Origin: Lepraria neglecta
Lineage: Eukaryota > Ascomycota > Lecanoromycetes > Lecanorales > Stereocaulaceae
NCBI GenBank assembly: GCA_033220425.1
Contig: CM065652.1
Coordinates: 2,108,001-2,172,000 of the forward strand
DNA length: 64,000 nt
Direction of reading: 5' to 3'
A program made the translations under genes and the position numbers. Positions 1-10,958 of this stretch are shown here, piece by piece. The notes below the pieces were generated by a model. It was not told the origin of the DNA. It did not search any database and saw nothing but the letters and a program-made list of their open reading frames with translations. Positions within the stretch are counted from its first letter, which is position 1, and each line of letters opens with the position of its first letter.

Positions 1-1290
1 TCCTCATATTGGGTTATCTCGGTGAGCGGTACGCGAGGTAGCTCGCTTAGAGACTTCGTGATGTCGAAGTTTGACATGTTGAAGGGGAAAGAGAGCTTGT
101 TGGTGGATGGTATCGAGGAGGTTGCCCACTTGGATTTGGAGGATGGACTGGGAAGTCAGTATGAAAGGCTGTGTTACAGGGGGTAAAGTGTTGAAATTCT
201 GACAATGATCTCGGGTAAACAATGGGAAAAACACAATGGGATTTAACAACTCGGAGGGAAAAGTCATTGTGCAACGATGACCGGCCCTATGACAACAGTA
301 GCCCGGCGTAGAGCCCCAAATCTGGCAATTTCTATGGCCTTCGCCTTCAAAGTCGAGGCATTCAACTCCTTGGCATCCCGAAATAGTGCCATCTTTGGTC
401 CAGGTATCGATAGAAACGCCGTGAACTTGCGGGATAAAGCCAGACATTTGGCAAATTGTACGCTCGGATGCGTCACTGAAGTCCAGGTACCCGGCTCCTC
501 GATATCCGAAATTATGACGTTCCTAAAATAGGTGTCGACAGAAGCGCTACAAGACTTCAGGATTGAGTCATAGCTTTGGCAGATTCTATGTTCCCCTTAG
601 TATGCGAAATCCAAGTACTCAGCTCCTCAACATCCAAGACTATGATTTTTCTGACCTAAGTTTTCATAGAAGCCGCATAAATTCTTCCACGGAGCTTCGT
701 TCGGACGTTTCTTATTCACTTACGACACGCCGGTGGCAGAAGAACCTGGAATTGTACTACGACTTCGGCACATTGGAGACTTTCGTCCATTGTTAACATC
801 CGGGTTTCAGCTCTTTATAGTTCATGAACGATAGATTTCGATCTCTCCTGAAATCGCGCTCGACGAAGCTTAGATCCCTACAACATCGGATTGCTGAGAG
901 CCAAGGAGGGAAGTACAGCCCCTGCTTTCGAAGTTCTACTCAATTGCCATTCTGTTCCCACCCCAGCGAATATTATTTTTGCTGACTATGATTTCATTGC
1001 TGGGGGGTTCTCGAGATCCGACAATGGCGAATCGTGTAGTCAATTCTCGCCCAATGGGCATCATTGTACGACACTTACTGAAGAAAACGCCATTACTACG
1101 CTTGCCTTCAATCGAGTCACTCGCGAGGCCTACTAAAGTTTTTAAGGGAAAGAATTCATTGTCCAATCGGGGCTTCCCCAAACGACTAACGTATAACCTA
1201 GGTCCTTGTCACTGAGTCAATTGCAGCCTAGGTTCTTTTTTGCTAGCTCGCAACAGCTAACACTTCTTTTTTCAAGCATTCAGCAGAAGC
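1..1290. other. Gene-poor leader with degenerate ~130 bp repeats
   Basis: No gene can be supported here. Short open frames exist on both strands but none has a recognisable domain or a convincing intron-exon structure. Roughly 349-740 holds three imperfect tandem units (see the repeat entry). The rest, up to the first RING paralog, shows no coding pattern that I can follow. Confidence 0.5.
349..740 (-). repeat. Three imperfect ~130 bp tandem units
   Basis: Units start near 349, 479 and 609, about 130 bp apart. Matching blocks recur at the same offset: AGGTATCGATAGAAACGCC near 403 against AGGTGTCGACAGAAGCGCT near 530, and CATTTGGCAAATTGTAC near 445 against GCTTTGGCAGATTCTAT near 574. Identity by eye is about two thirds. 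Read on the minus strand, the first two units give related peptides of about 43 residues around an EEL/EEP-TW core and an S-A-K or F-A-K core. This suggests a degraded repeat-coding sequence. No family was recognised. Confidence 0.4.
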
Positions 1291-1354
1291 CAATGTATCC
1301 TTCAAACCCACCATCCTCCTGGAAACCTTACCCACATCAAGCACAGACACCATT

Positions 1355-2212
1355 GTGACCCATTTCGTCAACTATATTCTGCTTACAGTTCCAGCAGACG
1401 GTCTACCCAAGGACGAGAGGAATTGTCCGATTTGCTTGAGCGAGTACTGCAGACCCGATTCCGACGGAACAATTGAGTGGGCGGCCTCTCTGGCGAATAA
1501 AGGTTGCAAGCATGTGCTAGGAAACCGCTTTTCGGAAACTTGGTTATCAGAGGAGAACTCTTGTCCGCTTTGCAGAAATATTCTCTTCGACAACGATGAC
1601 TCTGATAATAATGACGACTCATCCGAAGACTCCGACGACGAAGTTGATCCCGAAGACGAGGAAGCACTCGTCAGAGCTATATCAGCCTTCGAGGAGCAAC
1701 GTCCACCGACCTTGAACGAAGCTGATGAGAAGGAATCCACTGGACCCAGGTACCGTATCCATAGGAGGAGAGCACTGACCGATTTCAAGCTTTACCAGGA
1801 GTTTCGAAAGCACCAGCTACGCTCTGGAGATTTCCTATTCCTCTCATACGTACCTGCTGATGAAGAAGTGCTCCACTGGCGCGCTGATAAGGCGTTGTTC
1901 AAGCAGCTTCAGAAGATCGGAGCGTTCGCACAGCCCGGCATGTATGTCTACAGACGGACGAATTCTTGTCTTTCCGATGAGGAACTCTACAAGTGTCTAC
2001 GAGACCATGGGGGTAAATGGAGCTTACCTCGCAGTGCCTGGGTCCTTTACGGGCAGCGCATGGTTTTCGGGGAAGTTGAACCAGAACTTTCGGAGGAAGA
2101 GGAGGAATTTCAGTGTCTTCAAGAAAGGGGAGCTTTCCGACTACCAGGGGTCTCGAAATTCTCTAGAGCTCCTAATGAAGATGGCTACACACCTTCCAGC
2201 TACGAAGTCTAG
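1355..2212 (+). pseudogene. RING-finger paralog A, interrupted by a stop
   Basis: The open frame carries an N-terminal RING-like module: CPIC at about residue 24, then CKH and CPLC some 50 residues on. An acidic stretch (DDSDNNDD...), a basic RRRA segment and a C-terminal domain follow, with K-W, W-x-x-x-G and LPG-hallmarks shared by copies B-D downstream. The usual sixth zinc ligand is Phe (GNRFSE) where copy D has Cys, and the fifth position is Gly. The frame opens on GTG and has no in-frame ATG ahead of the RING, so the start is unresolved. The nearest ATG, at 1293, is in another frame. It ends in TAG exactly where copies C and D have a conserved Trp, and the same frame stays open to a TAA at 2384-2386. 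A RING usually implies an E3 ubiquitin ligase, but this copy is probably inactive. Confidence 0.6.
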
Positions 2213-2386
2213 CAGCAAGTCAACGCTGGTGGAGCGACGGCCTGGGACCCGCGGTTTGGATGGACGGATGCCCATACTATCAATGGAGACCGAGATGATC
2301 TCCTTATGGTTCGACCGCGACGTGGTGGTGTCGTCCATGGAGGTATCACTCGTGGAAGCTACGCCGATCGTGGGTATGGACGCTAA

Positions 2387-3182
2387 GATTGCAGTAAGCA
2401 TTGATACTTTTTGGACATCTAAGAGAGGCTTTAGATGATTGGTCTTACGTTGGGCTGACGAATACAGGATAATTGCATGCATTGGAAAATATTATAAAGA
2501 ATCAATTGAGCGGTAAGATTGTTTTCCTCACACGATGTTTGGTGGTGCACATTCGCTATTACTGACGGGCTTAGGGGTTTTCCGCAAGCTCGGAGCATTA
2601 TGACTATGTCTGTGCCTAGATTATCCTTGGTAAACAATCTAGATCAAGATAGGCTGCAATACCCAAGATAGCGATGCACATTTCGCTCGCAGGACATCGA
2701 ACTTGATCACGGCTTTCAACCCCACGCTAGCCTTTTTGAAGGATTACGAACTCGATAACAGCGAATTTGGAGCACAATGATAACATTCGAATCTTAAAGT
2801 ACTCATTCCAGTCAAACCGATGACCATCCTTAAACAACAATCATCAACGAGAATATAGGTTTGAGTTGGCTACACAATCAAGTATCATGATTAGTTGAAC
2901 GCGAATGACTATACTGCATTGTGCAACATCTACTTAACGTAGCACGGTTCATGCTCTCGCACCTCGACCAAGTTGCTCTAAGAATCCATTGTTCGAATTT
3001 CGTTGGATCGACAGGTTTCTAAGTCATTGTAACATCCTGAGAGGAATTTTCGACTCTTTTTTTGGCCAACAGTGACTTCATTGCTCGTATCAGCAGTTGC
3101 TAAGACACCATCTCTATAAATCGTTTCTCCTTCGTCAAACCTCAAGTCCTCCAAAATCTGCAACTACACCGAAAAGACACGA
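2387..3182. other. Spacer between RING paralogs A and B
   Basis: About 800 bp of A/T-rich sequence with no supported gene. Short open frames on the minus strand lack any recognisable feature. I see no promoter or repeat that I would defend. Confidence 0.4.
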
Positions 3183-4040
3183 ATGCCTCCAACATCCGCA
3201 GGAGAGACTCCAACTCCATACGAAATTGCCGATCTAAGATTGCCCATAAAAGCTTTCGAGAAGCAGTGCCCGCCGACGTCGGACGAATGTTATGAGAAAG
3301 AAGCCGCCGAACCTGGCTCTCAAACTTCCATCCGTAGAAGAGGAGCTCTAGCTAAATTCGAACTTTACCAAAAAGCCCACTCACCCGTGCTCGAACAGAA
3401 CCAGCTCAAATCCCGGCACCAGTGTTCAATCCAGCAGCTCCGACGCGAGCAGCAGCTCCCAGAGCGGCAACGCGAACTGCTAAAGCATTTCCCACAATCG
3501 GAGCTTCTCAAAATTCCAGCTGGTTGAACAAGAAGAACTTCTCAAACAGCATGAGCGTGAGCGGATCCAGCTTAAACGAGGTCTCTATCGTGTTCCATCG
3601 CTATCAATGTCTAAGGGGCCTGTGCCCACTTTCGAACAGGATCTATGGCTTTTCGAACACCTTTAGACTCAAGAAGCCTTCAATCAGCCAGGTATGGACA
3701 TCGAGCGCCAATCCGTAGGCGCTCTAATCACGGACGAAGACCTCTATGATCATCTCCGGAATCTGGGCGCCAAATGGTGCCTAGATCGCAAGGGATGGTT
3801 CCTATTCGGTCTTCATATGGCCTTTGGTGGAATCGAACCTGTGCTATGCAAAGAGGAACAAGAATTCAGTCGTGTCCGGGGCCTAGGAAGTCCTCGCCTT
3901 CCCGGTATCTCAAGGCTGTTAGGAAACCACGTTTAGGTCTTACACCCACTGACTTGGAGGTTTGTAAGGCAATTAAAAAGAGCGGCGGGCTTGGAGCATG
4001 GAACGTATGTGCTGGTGTGAATTGGACGATCAAAACTGTA
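3183..4040 (+). pseudogene. RING-family paralog B, lacking the RING and frame-broken
   Basis: The ATG at 3183 opens a frame corresponding to the middle of copy A: a KAFEKQCPPTSDE block matches SAFEEQRPPTLNE in A, followed by a basic RRRGAL-FELYQ segment. No CxxC/CxH zinc module precedes it. The C-terminal domain is in other frames: 3694-3936 has KWCLDRKGWF, FGGIEPVL and LPGIS, and the last conserved block (LTPTDLEV) lies around 3940-3975 in a third frame. The gene is therefore disrupted by at least one internal stop near 3664 and frame changes on either side of the conserved domain. Its orientation matches copies A, C and D, supporting origin by tandem duplication. Confidence 0.55.
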
Positions 4041-4829
4041 TCACTGACAGTATTGCCTACTCCGGGCTTAATCCTAATCCTCCTAAATTCCAATTCGCCT
4101 AGGCAGGAACGCTCTGGGAGTTCGGCTGGTGGAGGATGCGGTTTCGCCAGTTCTCATCTCCGGTGTGTCCTTTTTAGACTTACTTCCCCCGCCTTAATAC
4201 TCGATTTTGCAACTCTGCTGCTAGCTGATATGGGTTCGAGAATTGATAGCCGCACCGAATTTTCTTGGCGTTGTTACCAATCTATAGAAAGATACTAATA
4301 AAAGAATCATTGTCGTCACTAGTACATACTCCTTGGTCTGTTGCATTAGGAAGTGGGGCCAATGTCAAAACACACAAATTTGTGGAATCGTATGTTAGAC
4401 AACAGACAGTCTTACTGCAACAGGCAAGTAGTATCACGTTACGTCCATGGTGACAGTGTCCCAATTACCAAAGAAGCTGGATCTTCGAGGGACTCGTGAT
4501 ACGCAGATCGCTAAAGTAGAGAGCTGAGATTACATTAGCTGTTCCGTCCCAACCACAAACAAAATCATTTATGAATAGGCCGTCTCATTTACCAACAGAA
4601 CGCCAAGACATTGAACTGCACTATATGCCTTTGATTGAGGAAAGGCGTTCCGTTAAGAGTACCCGGAGGGCCGTCGGATGCATGATCAGGATCCGGTTGA
4701 TGGTTAGGTAGTTAGGATTAGAGATGGGGATATATGCGCCGCCAGCGTAGGTGGGTGATGGGGCCGATACGGGAACTTTCGAGTTTGATTGGTATTGCCT
4801 TAATTACAACTGATACTATTTAGTTGCAA
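4041..4829. other. Spacer between RING paralogs B and C
   Basis: Nearly 800 bp without a supported gene. No RING or C-terminal-domain fragment is recognisable here. Confidence 0.4.
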
Positions 4830-5352
4830 ATGACGCCAAGACGTGGAAATTCTGCATGTATTTGCAGATGGGCATTCTATATGGCATGGATATCGAGCGG
4901 CAATCTTCGGGTTCCGACGTCACGGATGAAGATATCGTTGATCAGCTGCGCTACAGCGGGGCGAGGTGGAACCAATGTTGGAATGCATGGTACCGATTCG
5001 GTCGACGTGTGATAGTTGTTGGTGTCGAGCCTGTATTGGCTGAGAAATAGAAGGAGTTTAAAGACCTCCAAGGCGCAGATGCTCTCCATCTTCCCGGCAT
5101 CTCTGCGAACCATCTGGAGATAACGGCTTTACGCCCTCCGATTTTCAGGTATGGCAACGGATCAAAGCCGATGGTAAGAGCTGGGATCCACAGCGTATGG
5201 TGTGGGTGCACCGAGAGGGTAGGCTCGCTGGTCAATACGCCTATGGAGGTCGCGAGGTTTCGCTCTATTTGGATCCAAGTGGCTCTTTCATGCCAAGACG
5301 GTTTGGGACTGCTTACAATTCTGATACTAGTCGTATTGAGAGACAGTTCTGA
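4830..5352 (+). pseudogene. RING-family paralog C, C-terminal domain only
   Basis: The fragment starts inside the conserved C-terminal domain (GMDIERQSSG, then TDEDI) and shares the GVEPVL block with copy B. A TAG near 5048 interrupts the acidic K/E-E-F helix that is open in copies A, B and D. Beyond it the frame used for the last block (FTPSDFQVWQRIKADGKSWD) runs open to a TGA at 5350-5352 and gives the longest surviving C-terminal tail of the family. There is no RING or N-terminal part. It is useful as the best template for the ancestral C-terminus. Confidence 0.5.
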
Positions 5353-5639
5353 AACCTGCGACTAGCCCGCCTTTCTTTGCCACGCTTTTCATGGACCGAG
5401 AACGCTCATGTGGAATACGACGGACTGATTCACACAAATGGTTTAGTTGTCAAGTTTGTACATGTGCTTTAAGGTAAGGATCTCAATTCTGGCGCGTGGT
5501 GGTAGAACCGCGACTACTAGATATCATTAATAATCCTATATATGAGTAACTTGCTTCCGAACACCTAAGACATTTGATCAGCATTCACTTCATCCGAAAG
5601 ACAAAGATAGCCATTCAAAACTTTGACCTTTGGAGGGGA

Positions 5640-6637
5640 CGGGTTCCCAGTATCGCTATCAGAATTAGGCTGTCGCCATACATTTCGCAATACCTGTTTA
5701 CACAGCTGGACACAGGAAAACAATTCATGCCCCATGTGCAGGCATGAACTATACGATCTTGAACAGAGCAATCGAAGCATTCGAGCCACGGTGCCCACCG
5801 ATTATGGAAGAACGTGACGAGCAAGAAGCCACGGGACCAGATTTCACCTCCGAAGAAGAGCGCCGTCTCTCGGAGAGGTGCCCAAGCTGATCTGGAGCTC
5901 TACGACACAATCCGCGACCGACAGAGCCAGAGCCGGTACACCGCAAAACGGCAGCTGGACCACCAACGCGAAGCGCACAGGATCGGAATACAGCTGCGCG
6001 GACGGGAGATCGAGCGTAAAATTCTCCGCACCACAACCCATGAGAACGAAGTGCAAGAATTTCGACAGAAACTCGAAGCTTGATGTGCAGCGGCTCCAAG
6101 AGCAGCTCGAAGAACCGGACCTTATTCTTCCTAGACGATCTCGTGACGCGGTCGTGATTGATGAGCAAGAGTATTCGCATGTCTTTGCCTATCTTGAGAA
6201 AGAAGGAGTCTTTAATCAGCCAGGTATGGACGCCGAGTCAATGGGCAGCAAACCCACAAAAAAAGATATTTACAAATTCCTGCGGCAAGAGCGCCAGATG
6301 GTATCTAGACCGAAAATCATGGTTCCAATTCGGCAATCACATGACCTTCGACGGCGTCCAACCCGTTTACTCAGACGACGAGAAAGAATTCCTTCGCCTG
6401 CAAGATATAGGAGCGTTACGTCTCTCCGGCAGTTCAGAAGTCTTTCGAAAGCCCTATCAAGGCCTTACGGCTTTCGATTATGAGGTCTGGAGGTCAGTAA
6501 AGGCTGATAGCGCGGCTTGGAATGAGGATCTTAGGTGTTGGTGTTTGTGTTTCCGCTCAAACCGGGTCTTTGATCGTGTTGCCTATTATGGCCGTGTTTT
6601 CCGCCCCCCTAGGCACCGTTTGACTTATGTCCCCTAG
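5640..6637 (+). pseudogene. RING-family paralog D, partial RING, frame-broken
   Basis: A frame at 5623-5817 holds the second half of the RING: CRHTFRNTC followed by CPMC. It keeps the Cys that copy A has lost, but I cannot find the first CxxC pair upstream. The basic middle segment (SRRGAQADLELYD) lies in the frame 5814-6083. A further frame at 5878-6483 covers the next block, and 6158-6637 covers the C-terminal domain (WYLDRKSWFQFG, FDYEVW, AAWNEDLR). Reading needs several frame changes, so the gene is broken unless unusual splicing joins the pieces. It has the same orientation and order of parts as copy A. Confidence 0.55.
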
Positions 6638-7430
6638 GTAATGGGTGATGTTTTGGGAGTTCATGATTGGTTGTGCAACCCATAGTAAGGGCTCATGGAG
6701 GCCGTTGTTGTAGAGGGTATGATCAATCAATAATAATGCTACGAACTTGTACACAATTCGACTGTCTTGGCCTTTGGATTAGCACTTTCACTCTTAGTTA
6801 GGTATGGTGTTCTTGCGCTTGATGGCAGCACTGTAGATCCTTAGCGGCACATCCATATCTGAAGGCAGGCACCCTTCAGTCACAAATCCACTTTTCTTTC
6901 CCATTGCCTGCTCTTTCCTCTGTTGCATCAAGAAGGCATTTCCAAGTCTTTTCTCGCCTCCTATGACGGCGACTTGCGCGCATCCAGGCTTTCAGCCTGA
7001 GAATAGCTGCGACATGCATGTGTGGACACAGAATACACGATGTGCTTTGTAAACGTGCTACTTCCAGACATGCGAGATATGCAAGGTGTTTAGAGTAGCA
7101 ATGTGCCGGTTTTTAGACCAAAGGGGACCTGGAATCAATAGGAAATATGCTAGCGTGAATTATGAAAATGTCAATCCAAGCAGCAGTTTGATTCGGGACA
7201 TGCCACCAATGACTGAATTTCGCGCACAAAACGAACGAACGATTAGAAGACAAGAGGAGGGAAAGAGCCGTCGCCAGCAAAGGCTCCATTCTGAATGTGG
7301 CATGTACGGCTCCATCAGAGCGCAGTCGTTGGAATGAACCCACTCTCTGGGAAAAGGCAAGTCAGAATTTCTACAAATCCATCGATATTATCCCTACGGC
7401 CGTCGATAAATTTATTGATAAGTAAACGCC
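6638..7430. other. Spacer after the RING array
   Basis: No complete gene is supported. A minus-strand stretch at about 6794-6988 (next entry) reads like a C-terminal exon. The remainder shows nothing identifiable. Confidence 0.4.
6794..6988 (-). other. Possible C-terminal exon of an unrecognised gene
   Basis: A minus-strand frame of about 64 codons with balanced composition runs from a plausible AG acceptor (GCTGAAAG) to a TAA at 6794-6796. It reads PGCAQVAVIGGEKRLGNAFL at its start and continues basic and hydrophilic. I recognise no family and find no convincing upstream exon, so this could be chance. Confidence 0.2.
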
Positions 7431-8797
7431 TCAATTCCCATGCTTCGCAAAGAAAGCACTTAAATGGTCATCAAGCCATTTAAGATCGTCTTTGCTATCA
7501 CCTGGTCCACCAGCCCAGTGGCCCCAGATTGATGGGAAGACTTCGAGCTGACCAATTCCTGGTTTCATGTTCGCCACTTCATATTCAGAATCCTCGGGAC
7601 TGTGATAATCTTCGTTAGCATGGCTTTGAACAATGAGCAAAGAGTTTGGAAAAGGATGTTGCTCTTACGGGAAGTAGAGATCCGTCTTTGCCGGCAGAAC
7701 CAGTGTTTTAGCTTTGATGCTCTGCATTGCTTTCTCGAAGTCGCCGTTGTAAGGTTCTTGAAGCGAGCAGTCGCCGCTTTGCCATGTTTGTAACATCACG
7801 AGCATATTTTCCGGGTCTGCGATTTCGTTAATTTCAACACAGTTGTTGAGCCTTTGACAGAACGATAGAGCTTACCTTTGGAGCAAGCCCACGGCTCCCA
7901 AAACCCTTGCATGAACGACTCCAAATCCTTAAAGCCAAAATGCTTCTCATGCACCTTCTCACGATAGAAAGTCTGACTGAAACCCCTGTGACCACATCCA
8001 TCAGCCATCCCCACGTCTCACCAACAAGAGAGATACTTACCACCCCGCATATCCCCTTCCAAAGGCCTTCATACCCACACTTTTCTCCTCCTCCGTCCAC
8101 ACCCTCTTCTGATCTACTCCCTCGCCCTTAATACCACCTTCCTTAGGTCCCGCACTTCCGATCCCCTTCGCCGCCAACATCGCGCTCTTCACGCCCTCCA
8201 AGAACACTTGATTATGCAGACTTGTTTTCGCGGCGCCACAGAAGGGGACCGCCATTTCCATCATGTCGGGGTATTGTGTGATCCATTGGAAGGTTTGGCC
8301 AGCGCCCATTGACCAGCCAAGGACGCAGTACAGGTGGTCAATCTTGAGGTGCTGCGTGACGAGAGTGTGTTGTGCGCGGACATTGTCGTAGACGGAGCAT
8401 TTGGGGAAGGGGTGCGAGTAGGATGTGTTTGAGGGGGAGGTGGATTGGCCGTTTCCGAAGAGGGCGGGGACTATTATGAAGTACTAGGTGGGATGTTAGA
8501 GTGTGAGGTGATCGGAGAGTGTTCTGGGCGTACCTTTTTGGGGTTTAGAGTTTTGTCCTCGCCTATGAGCCAGACATTGTCGGATATCGCTACCAACGTC
8601 TGTCAGCAAGTTTCATGACATCCAATAAACTATGGCCACTGACCTCCCGAATACCAAGTCGGGTAGACAATAGCTGGGAATTTAGGATCTCCGAATGTTT
8701 TATAGGCAATATGGGCATCTGGAAGGGTAGCACCGCATTGGAGTTTCCAGTCCCCTAGCTTAAAGGTCTCGTGCTCGTTGATGCTGAGATGCTCCAT
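7431..8797 (-). CDS. Alpha/beta hydrolase, homoserine O-acetyltransferase-like
   Basis: Six exons give a protein of roughly 340 residues starting MEHLSINEHETFKLGDWKLQ at 8797. The nucleophile elbow is GWSMGAGQ (Ser), a likely catalytic Asp lies in LPAKTDLYFP, and the His lies in GHWAGG close to the C-terminus, so the full triad is present. The early YKTFGDP and VYPTWYSG segments and the FGNGQSTSPSN loop are typical of the MetX-like alpha/beta-hydrolase branch, many fungal members of which are annotated as homoserine acetyltransferase family although their substrates are mostly unknown. Introns follow GT-AG at about 8584-8644, 8463-8533, 7986-8040, 7800-7875 and 7620-7670. There is no signal peptide, so it is probably cytosolic. 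True methionine-pathway activity is not shown by the sequence. Confidence 0.8.
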
Positions 8798-9224
8798 GTC
8801 AATAGCAATTGTGTATGTGTTTTAGCACTCAAGGCTGAACGCTCAGGAGGCTGAGAACCGGCCATGCCACCAATGCAGAGGGTCTGTTTCCCTATGTATG
8901 ACGTCTGGCGGTATGCTCCGCTTGTCCCTCCCACAACTAAACAGGGGTAGAACCCCACTCCCGTCTTTATCGATAAGCCCAAATAGGAAACTTCATCACA
9001 ACTCGATGAGGGCCCCAACCCCGAACAAACGGCCATCAGATTGGTCATTTGCCGGTCTAGCCTGCTGTCTGTGTCTCTCAGAAATTACCAAGCGGCACAT
9101 TGAAGCGGCAGCCTCGTAGGCAATTTGCTAAGAACGATGGATATTAACCATGACGTAGTGATGGATGATCGGATGTCTCCTCGGCTTTCACTCTCAGCGA
9201 CCATCATAAAACCTAAAACTACTA
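8798..9224. promoter_or_regulatory. Divergent spacer, hydrolase / flavin reductase-like gene
   Basis: About 430 bp between two genes transcribed away from each other, so it presumably holds both promoters. I see no defined element I could name. Confidence 0.4.
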
Positions 9225-10305
9225 ATGTTCAAGAGGATCTCGACCACATTCATACGGCGTACAACACCTTCTACGCCACTCCCAACACGATTTCCCACCC
9301 ACTGTCTCAGAACAATGGCAACCAAAAACTTCGGCGACCACGAACAAAAAGCCCAAGACCCCACCGGCCATGAACAGCGCTTCGACCAAGAAAAAACCGT
9401 CAAGCGGAACCCGCATCCCGATTTCAGAAAAGTCGAAGCATCCCGCCCAGACTGGGAGGAGAAAAACACATGGCACTTTACCAAAACAAAGCAACCAGGG
9501 TGGAAGCTCGGACAGGGCGCCAACGACGGCGGGGAGAGCTTGAAGAAGAAGCATGTGGAGATAGATCCGTATGAGGAGGGCAGACCGGCAGTGTTTAATT
9601 ATAAGCTGTTGATTAGTGGGATTATTCCTAGGCCGATTGGGTTTGTTTCTACACGCTCAGAGGATGGTAAGACCCAACTGCCCACACCCCACTTGAAGTC
9701 ACATTTGTTGATACAATTCTACAGGCAAATCTACAAACCTCGCCCCCTTCTCCTACACCCAAGTAATAAACCACGACCCCCCTCTCTTCACAATCGGCTT
9801 CGCAGGCGGCTTCTCCAACGCAAAAGACACGCTGCACAACCTCGCCGCAACAAAAGAATGCACCATCAACATAATCAGCGAGCACTATCTCGAAGCCGCC
9901 AACGCCGCCTCAATAAACGCACCCTACGGAATCTCAGAATGGTCTCTCTCAGGCCTGACACCCGCTCCTTGTACAGATGTGAAAGCTAGTAGGGTGAAAG
10001 AAGCTGTGTTTAGCATTGAGGGGAAACTGCATAGTACGCAGGAATTTGAGAGTCGGGCTACGCCGGGGAAGAAGACGGGGGTGTTGGCTATTGTGGAGGG
10101 GGTGCGGTTTTGGGTTAGGGAGGATGCGATTAATGAGGAGAGGAATGTTATTGATCCGGGGATTTTGAGGCCGATGAGTAGGTTGGGGGGGATTATGTAT
10201 GGGAGGACGGTTGAAGGGTGCGAAATACCAAGACCCGATTTCGCTGAAAAGGAGAAGGAGGGGGAGACCGAGGGTTTGGTGAAGCCAAAACGAGATGATC
10301 AGTAG
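9225..10305 (+). CDS. Flavin reductase-like domain protein (FMN-binding)
   Basis: Two exons are joined by a 58 bp intron (9667-9724), giving about 340 residues. After a hydrophilic N-terminal part comes the flavin reductase-like domain: FNYKLLISGIIPRPIGFVST, then TNLAPFSYTQVINHDPPLF across the splice, then the TINIISEHYLEAAN segment. This matches the NTAB/DIM6 FMN-binding split-barrel family. The first 30 residues (MFKRISTTFIRRTT...) are rich in Arg, Ser and Thr and lack acids, resembling a mitochondrial presequence. Starting at the next ATG (9315 region, MATKNFGD) would give a cytosolic form. The natural electron acceptor cannot be told from the sequence. The gene ends convergently with the poly(A) polymerase gene. 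Confidence 0.8.
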
Positions 10306-10958
10306 AGGGGGAGCAGTATGGGGAGATGTTTTTATAGTCTTTTGAAGCCTTCATAAAAATATTATCAAATGAAGTATGCTCTGGGAAAGTTTGATGACTG
10401 CAACCTTTCCTGATGGAGCAAAGTTGTTTTGCTGAAGTCCGTAGACTTCGTTAAAAGTAATCAATTGATCTATGTATATATTGTAAGCTATCTGCTGTGC
10501 TCTCGTGATGATACAAGCAAGGCCCACTCGCACGATTTCCTCCTCTTTAGTGGCTCTGACTGATTCAGCCTAGATGTGTCAGCAATACATGCAAAGTGTG
10601 AGATGGTTCCTGCTGGATTGTGATTGTGTAAGGAGCTCGCCTTGCAATTCTCCCAATCACTTCTCAGGGGCCTGCTGATGGTAGCAGGTGGAGAGGCTTT
10701 GGACTGCAATGGAGGTCTGGAGCTGGCAAGCTCTTGAGTAAATTCCGGTAGACTACTATCACCTGTGATGTTAGTAGAAAAGATACCTTCTTCTCTGTTT
10801 TGTCCTGGTGACCGAGCAGCAATGCAGCAAAACTGATCCTCTCGATAGAGATTTGGGGCTGAGCGATGGTGACCTAGACGCAACATTCAGCGACTCTCCT
10901 TTTCCTGTATAGTGGAAATAGATAGGTATACCGCACGTAGCTGGATCTAGTTTGCCTA
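10306..10958. other. Convergent 3-prime spacer
   Basis: About 650 bp between the ends of two converging genes. Nothing beyond possible 3-prime untranslated sequence is visible. A minus-strand open frame at 10488-10886 has no recognisable feature. Confidence 0.5.

Noticed and set aside
4-447. 147-codon minus-strand frame with several Cys and His
   Set aside because: Overlaps the degenerate tandem repeats and shows no recognisable zinc-binding spacing.
10488-10886. 132-codon minus-strand frame downstream of PAP1
   Set aside because: The poly(A) polymerase gene ends at 10959 by splicing, and this frame shows no domain or conserved pattern; likely chance opening in 3-prime sequence.
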